DNA of 64,000 nucleotides from Anaerolineae bacterium (GTDB lineage: Bacteria; Chloroflexota; Anaerolineae; Aggregatilineales; Phototrophicaceae). The stretch covers positions 1 through 64,000 of the forward strand of contig JAGWBD010000012.1 of NCBI GenBank assembly GCA_021296065.1, in the 5' to 3' direction. A model generated the notes under the pieces. The model was not told the origin of the DNA. It searched no databases and saw only the letters and a list, made by a program, of their open reading frames with translations. A program made the translations under genes and the position numbers. Of this stretch, positions 61,580 to 64,000 are shown one piece after another (the first letter of the stretch is position 1; every line of letters starts with the position of its first letter).

Positions 61580-62710
61580 ATGAAAATCACGCACGCCGAA
61601 CTGATTCTGACCAGGGTGCCGACCGTACGCACGCACCGCATGTCCTTCGCCACCACGCGCCACCAGGAATGCGTCTACCTGCGCCTGCACACCGACGAAG
61701 GCATCGTCGGCCTCGGCGAGGCGCCGCACATGGCCGGCTTTTCCGGCGCCGGGGAGACGCAACTGACCGTCGCCCTGCAGCTGCGCGAGCGATTGTTGCC
61801 CGCCGTCCTCGGCAAGGACCCGCGCGAGATCGAGGCCCGTCAACTGGACATGGACCGTGCTTTACCCTGGAACCCGCGCGCCAAGAGCGTCGTCAACATC
61901 GCCCTCTACGACATCGTCGGCAAGGCCCTGAATACGCCGGTCTACAACCTGCTGGGCGGCCTGTACCGCGACCGCATCCCGCTCAGCTGGTCGATCCCCA
62001 TCACCGACCACGACCACGCCGCCGAAGATGCCGAAACGGCCCTCTCGCGCGGCATCCGCATCCTCAAGATGAAGACCGGCCACGAAGACCCCGACCACGA
62101 CATCGAACGCACCCGTCGCGTCCGCAGCGTCGCCGGCGACGCGGTCCGCCTGCGCGCCGACGCAAACCAGGCCTGGGACGTCAACACGGCCATCTACGTC
62201 ATTAACGCCCTCGCCGAAAGCGGCCTGGAATTCATGGAGCAGCCGGTCAAGGCCTGGGACCTGGACGGCATGGCCGAGGTGCGCCGCGCCACCAACACCT
62301 ACATCATGGCGGACGAGGGCGCCAACTCGCCGCGCGACGTCTTTGAACACGCCAGAAGGCGCGCCTGCGACCTGATCAGCGTCTACATCAACAACGGCGG
62401 CGGCATCATCAGCGCCAAGAAGATGGCCATCGTCGCCGAGCCGGCCGGCATCGGCTGCTACGTCGGCGGCGCGCTGGAGGGGGCCATCGCCTCACGCGCC
62501 TGCCTGCACTTCGCCGCCTCGACGCCCAACGTCACCTGGGGCTGCGAAATGGGCGGCCAGTTCCTGCTCGAAGCCGACCTGAGCGCCGAGCCCGTCCCCC
62601 TTGAAGATGGCGCCATGGTCGTGCCGCAGGGCCCCGGCCTCGGTGGCGATCTGGACCCGGCTCTGGTCGCCCGCTACCAGAGCGATTTCTTCGAAGTCCA
62701 CCCGGCCTGA
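61580..62710 (+). CDS. Enolase-superfamily enzyme (mandelate racemase/muconate lactonizing type)
   Basis: A 376-residue protein with capping domain and TIM barrel. Second-strand base motif KxK is LKMKTG; metal ligands are Asp in RADANQAW, Glu in FMEQPV and Asp in IMADEG. The sixth-strand lysine of the MLE group is absent: the segment reads SVYINNGGGI where SIKI..GG is usual, and no MR-type His-Asp pair is obvious. So the second catalytic base is missing or replaced and the reaction may be a one-base dehydration or epimerisation. GAAAGGAAAT precedes the ATG. Confidence 0.87.
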   Translation: MKITHAELILTRVPTVRTHRMSFATTRHQECVYLRLHTDEGIVGLGEAPHMAGFSGAGETQLTVALQLRERLLPAVLGKDPREIEARQLDMDRALPWNPRAKSVVNIALYDIVGKALNTPVYNLLGGLYRDRIPLSWSIPITDHDHAAEDAETALSRGIRILKMKTGHEDPDHDIERTRRVRSVAGDAVRLRADANQAWDVNTAIYVINALAESGLEFMEQPVKAWDLDGMAEVRRATNTYIMADEGANSPRDVFEHARRRACDLISVYINNGGGIISAKKMAIVAEPAGIGCYVGGALEGAIASRACLHFAASTPNVTWGCEMGGQFLLEADLSAEPVPLEDGAMVVPQGPGLGGDLDPALVARYQSDFFEVHPA

Positions 62711-62743
62711 GTCGGCCCGGATATCCCCCGAAAGGAGCGTCAG

Positions 62744-63748
62744 ATGCGTTTCGGTTTCGGTTTTGTGCCCTCCCTGCCGCCGGCGGACAGCCTGCGCGTG
62801 GTCCGGCTCGGCGAGCGTCTGGGCTACGAGATGGCCTGGATCCCGGACCAGACTTTCTACCGCGATCCCTTCGTGGTGATGGCGCAATGGGCGCAGGCGA
62901 CGGAAAACATTGAGCTGATGATCGGCGTCACCAACCCCTACACGCGTCACCCGGCCCAGGTCGCCCGCTCCATCGCCACCGCGGACGAAATCAGCGGCGG
63001 CCGCGCCAATCTGGGCATCGGCAGCGGCAACCGGCGCGAGCTGCTGCTGCCCATGGGCCATGAGCAGGACGCCGCCGCGGCCCGCACGCGCGAGATGCTG
63101 ACCCTGGTGCGCGCCCTCCTGCAGGGGGAGACCCTGCAGCACGAGTCCGCCTACGTCACCGCCAAAGACCTGCAGCTGACCTGGCGCCCCGGGCGCGCGG
63201 ACATCCCGATCTACATCGCGGCCCGCGGCGCGCGCATGCTGGCAGCGGCGGGCGAACTGGCCGACGGCGCGGCCATCGGCGCGCTGGTCTCCGAAGACGG
63301 GCTGGATTACGCCTTTGGCGCCCTGCAACGTGGCGCGGCCAGCGCCGGCCGCAACCTGAAGGACCTGGAAATCGTCAGCTGGGTCACCTGCCGCGTGGTC
63401 GATGACGAAGAAGCGGCCCACGAACGACTCAAGCCCTCCGTGGCCCACATCATCGGCGGCGCGCCGCTCTCGCTGCTAAGGGCCATCGGCATGCAGGAGG
63501 ATGCGATCGCCGATCTGAAACGCGCCTACGCCGCCGGCGGCCCGGCCGGCGCCGCGCCCCTGGTCACCCGGCGCGATATCGACATGCTGACGATTGTGGG
63601 CAACGCCGCGAGCGTGTGCGCAACCTGCGAGCGCCTGGCGGCCCGCGGCGTCGATCAAATCGGCATCCTGCTGACAGGCGCTGACGCCGACAGCAATTGC
63701 CAGGTGCTGGAACGCATCGCCCGAGACGTGATGCCGCACTTCGTGTAG
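62744..63748 (+). CDS. LLM-class flavin/F420-dependent oxidoreductase (Mer-like)
   Basis: A 334-residue luciferase-like TIM barrel. The signature ISGGRANLGIGSGNRRELLLP and the opening LGERLGYEMAWIPDQTFYRD resemble the methylenetetrahydromethanopterin reductase-like branch that commonly uses F420. The end segment AARGVDQIGILLTGADAD is family-typical. It follows the enolase-family gene by 33 bases with an AAAGGAG site, and is likely in the same transcript. Substrate unknown; the cluster suggests a step in nitrogen-compound or aromatic breakdown. Confidence 0.86.
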   Translation: MRFGFGFVPSLPPADSLRVVRLGERLGYEMAWIPDQTFYRDPFVVMAQWAQATENIELMIGVTNPYTRHPAQVARSIATADEISGGRANLGIGSGNRRELLLPMGHEQDAAAARTREMLTLVRALLQGETLQHESAYVTAKDLQLTWRPGRADIPIYIAARGARMLAAAGELADGAAIGALVSEDGLDYAFGALQRGAASAGRNLKDLEIVSWVTCRVVDDEEAAHERLKPSVAHIIGGAPLSLLRAIGMQEDAIADLKRAYAAGGPAGAAPLVTRRDIDMLTIVGNAASVCATCERLAARGVDQIGILLTGADADSNCQVLERIARDVMPHFV

Positions 63749-63776
63749 TGCGCCGCTCTTTCGCCCTTGCAGGAAC

Positions 63777-64000
63777 GTGAAAGACCAACAACGCAACACC
63801 CTGCCGCCGCGCCATACCTTGCTGCTCGCGCTGCAAATGGCCGCCGAGCAGACCCTGCTCTACGGCATCGTGCTCTTCGATGCCGTGCTGGCCGGGCAAC
63901 TGGGCGTTGACCCGCTGGCGGCCCAGGTCGTCGTCGCCCGTCTGGTGGCGATGACCGCGGTCCTCTTCCAGATCACCGCGATTGGCGGCTCGATCCTGGT
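63777..64000 (+). CDS. N-terminus of a probable NCS2 (xanthine/uracil-type) permease, cut by window edge
   Basis: A GTG at 63777 with AGGAA just before it (spacing short) opens 74 codons to the window end. The sequence LLLALQMAAEQTLLYGIVLF then LGVDPLAAQVVVARLVAM has the amphipathic/hydrophobic pattern of the first two helices of NCS2 nucleobase permeases. Such transporters import purines, pyrimidines or related heterocycles by proton symport, which would suit a cluster that degrades heterocyclic nitrogen compounds. The assignment rests on a short stretch, so it is tentative. Confidence 0.5.
   Translation, partial: MKDQQRNTLPPRHTLLLALQMAAEQTLLYGIVLFDAVLAGQLGVDPLAAQVVVARLVAMTAVLFQITAIGGSIL

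Overview
The window is about two-thirds G+C and densely packed with genes, many joined by ATGA or GTGA overlaps. I saw no rRNA, tRNA, CRISPR array, transposase or integrase. The gene set points to a bacterium of the phylum Chloroflexota (Anaerolineae/Caldilineae-like or SAR202-like). The pointers are a DUF6754-type membrane operon, secreted LysM/SH3 glycosidase-like proteins, an F420-type luciferase-like oxidoreductase, Uma2 nucleases, a MalFG-type sugar transporter and a run of NicX-like and enolase-superfamily genes. This assignment is inference from content, not a database result.

Layout. 1-7.3 kb (minus strand): an orphan copy of the nadE 3' end, a small secreted protein, nadE, an LLM oxidoreductase, an HSL-type esterase, then a hypothetical protein-nitrilase-amidohydrolase-Lgt-like run. 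7.3-11.8 kb (plus): an SPFH protein behind a strong extended -10 promoter, then DnaJ-like, HtrA-like and two acetyltransferase genes that overlap end to end. 11.8-20 kb: NifU_N-like, MOSC and protein-kinase-like genes (minus), a large penicillin-binding-protein homologue that seems to have lost its catalytic residues, a sugar isomerase and an Hsp70. 20-26.5 kb: a helix-hairpin-helix membrane protein, VOC, ClpC, an S1-domain protein, DUF488 and OsmC. 26.6-37.2 kb: a carbohydrate region (FGGY kinase, alcohol dehydrogenase, GH32, sugar ABC transporter) in which four genes carry frame-disrupting lesions. 37.4-47.5 kb: glutamine synthetase, a LysM glycosidase-like protein, a five-gene membrane operon with an apparently leaderless first gene, a glycosyltransferase and YceD/DUF177. 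47.6-50.2 kb: a PucR regulator, an AT-richer DUF3800 gene and an orphan copy of the pucR 3' end. 50.6-54.1 kb: two secreted proteins that reuse nuclease, SH3 and glycosidase-like modules. 54.2-64 kb: a probable catabolic cluster with three NicX-like paralogues, an M24 peptidase, an opine-type dehydrogenase, a class V aminotransferase, an enolase-superfamily enzyme, an LLM oxidoreductase and the start of a permease.

The most unusual signal is a structure that occurs twice. At both nadE and pucR a complete host gene is followed by one AT-richer cargo gene and then, within a few dozen bases of the cargo stop, by a second divergent copy of the host gene's 3' coding end. The differences between the tail copies are mostly synonymous or conservative. 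That looks like insertion of a cargo at a gene end with regeneration of the gene by an allelic tail, not simple decay after duplication. Neither unit carries a recognisable recombinase.
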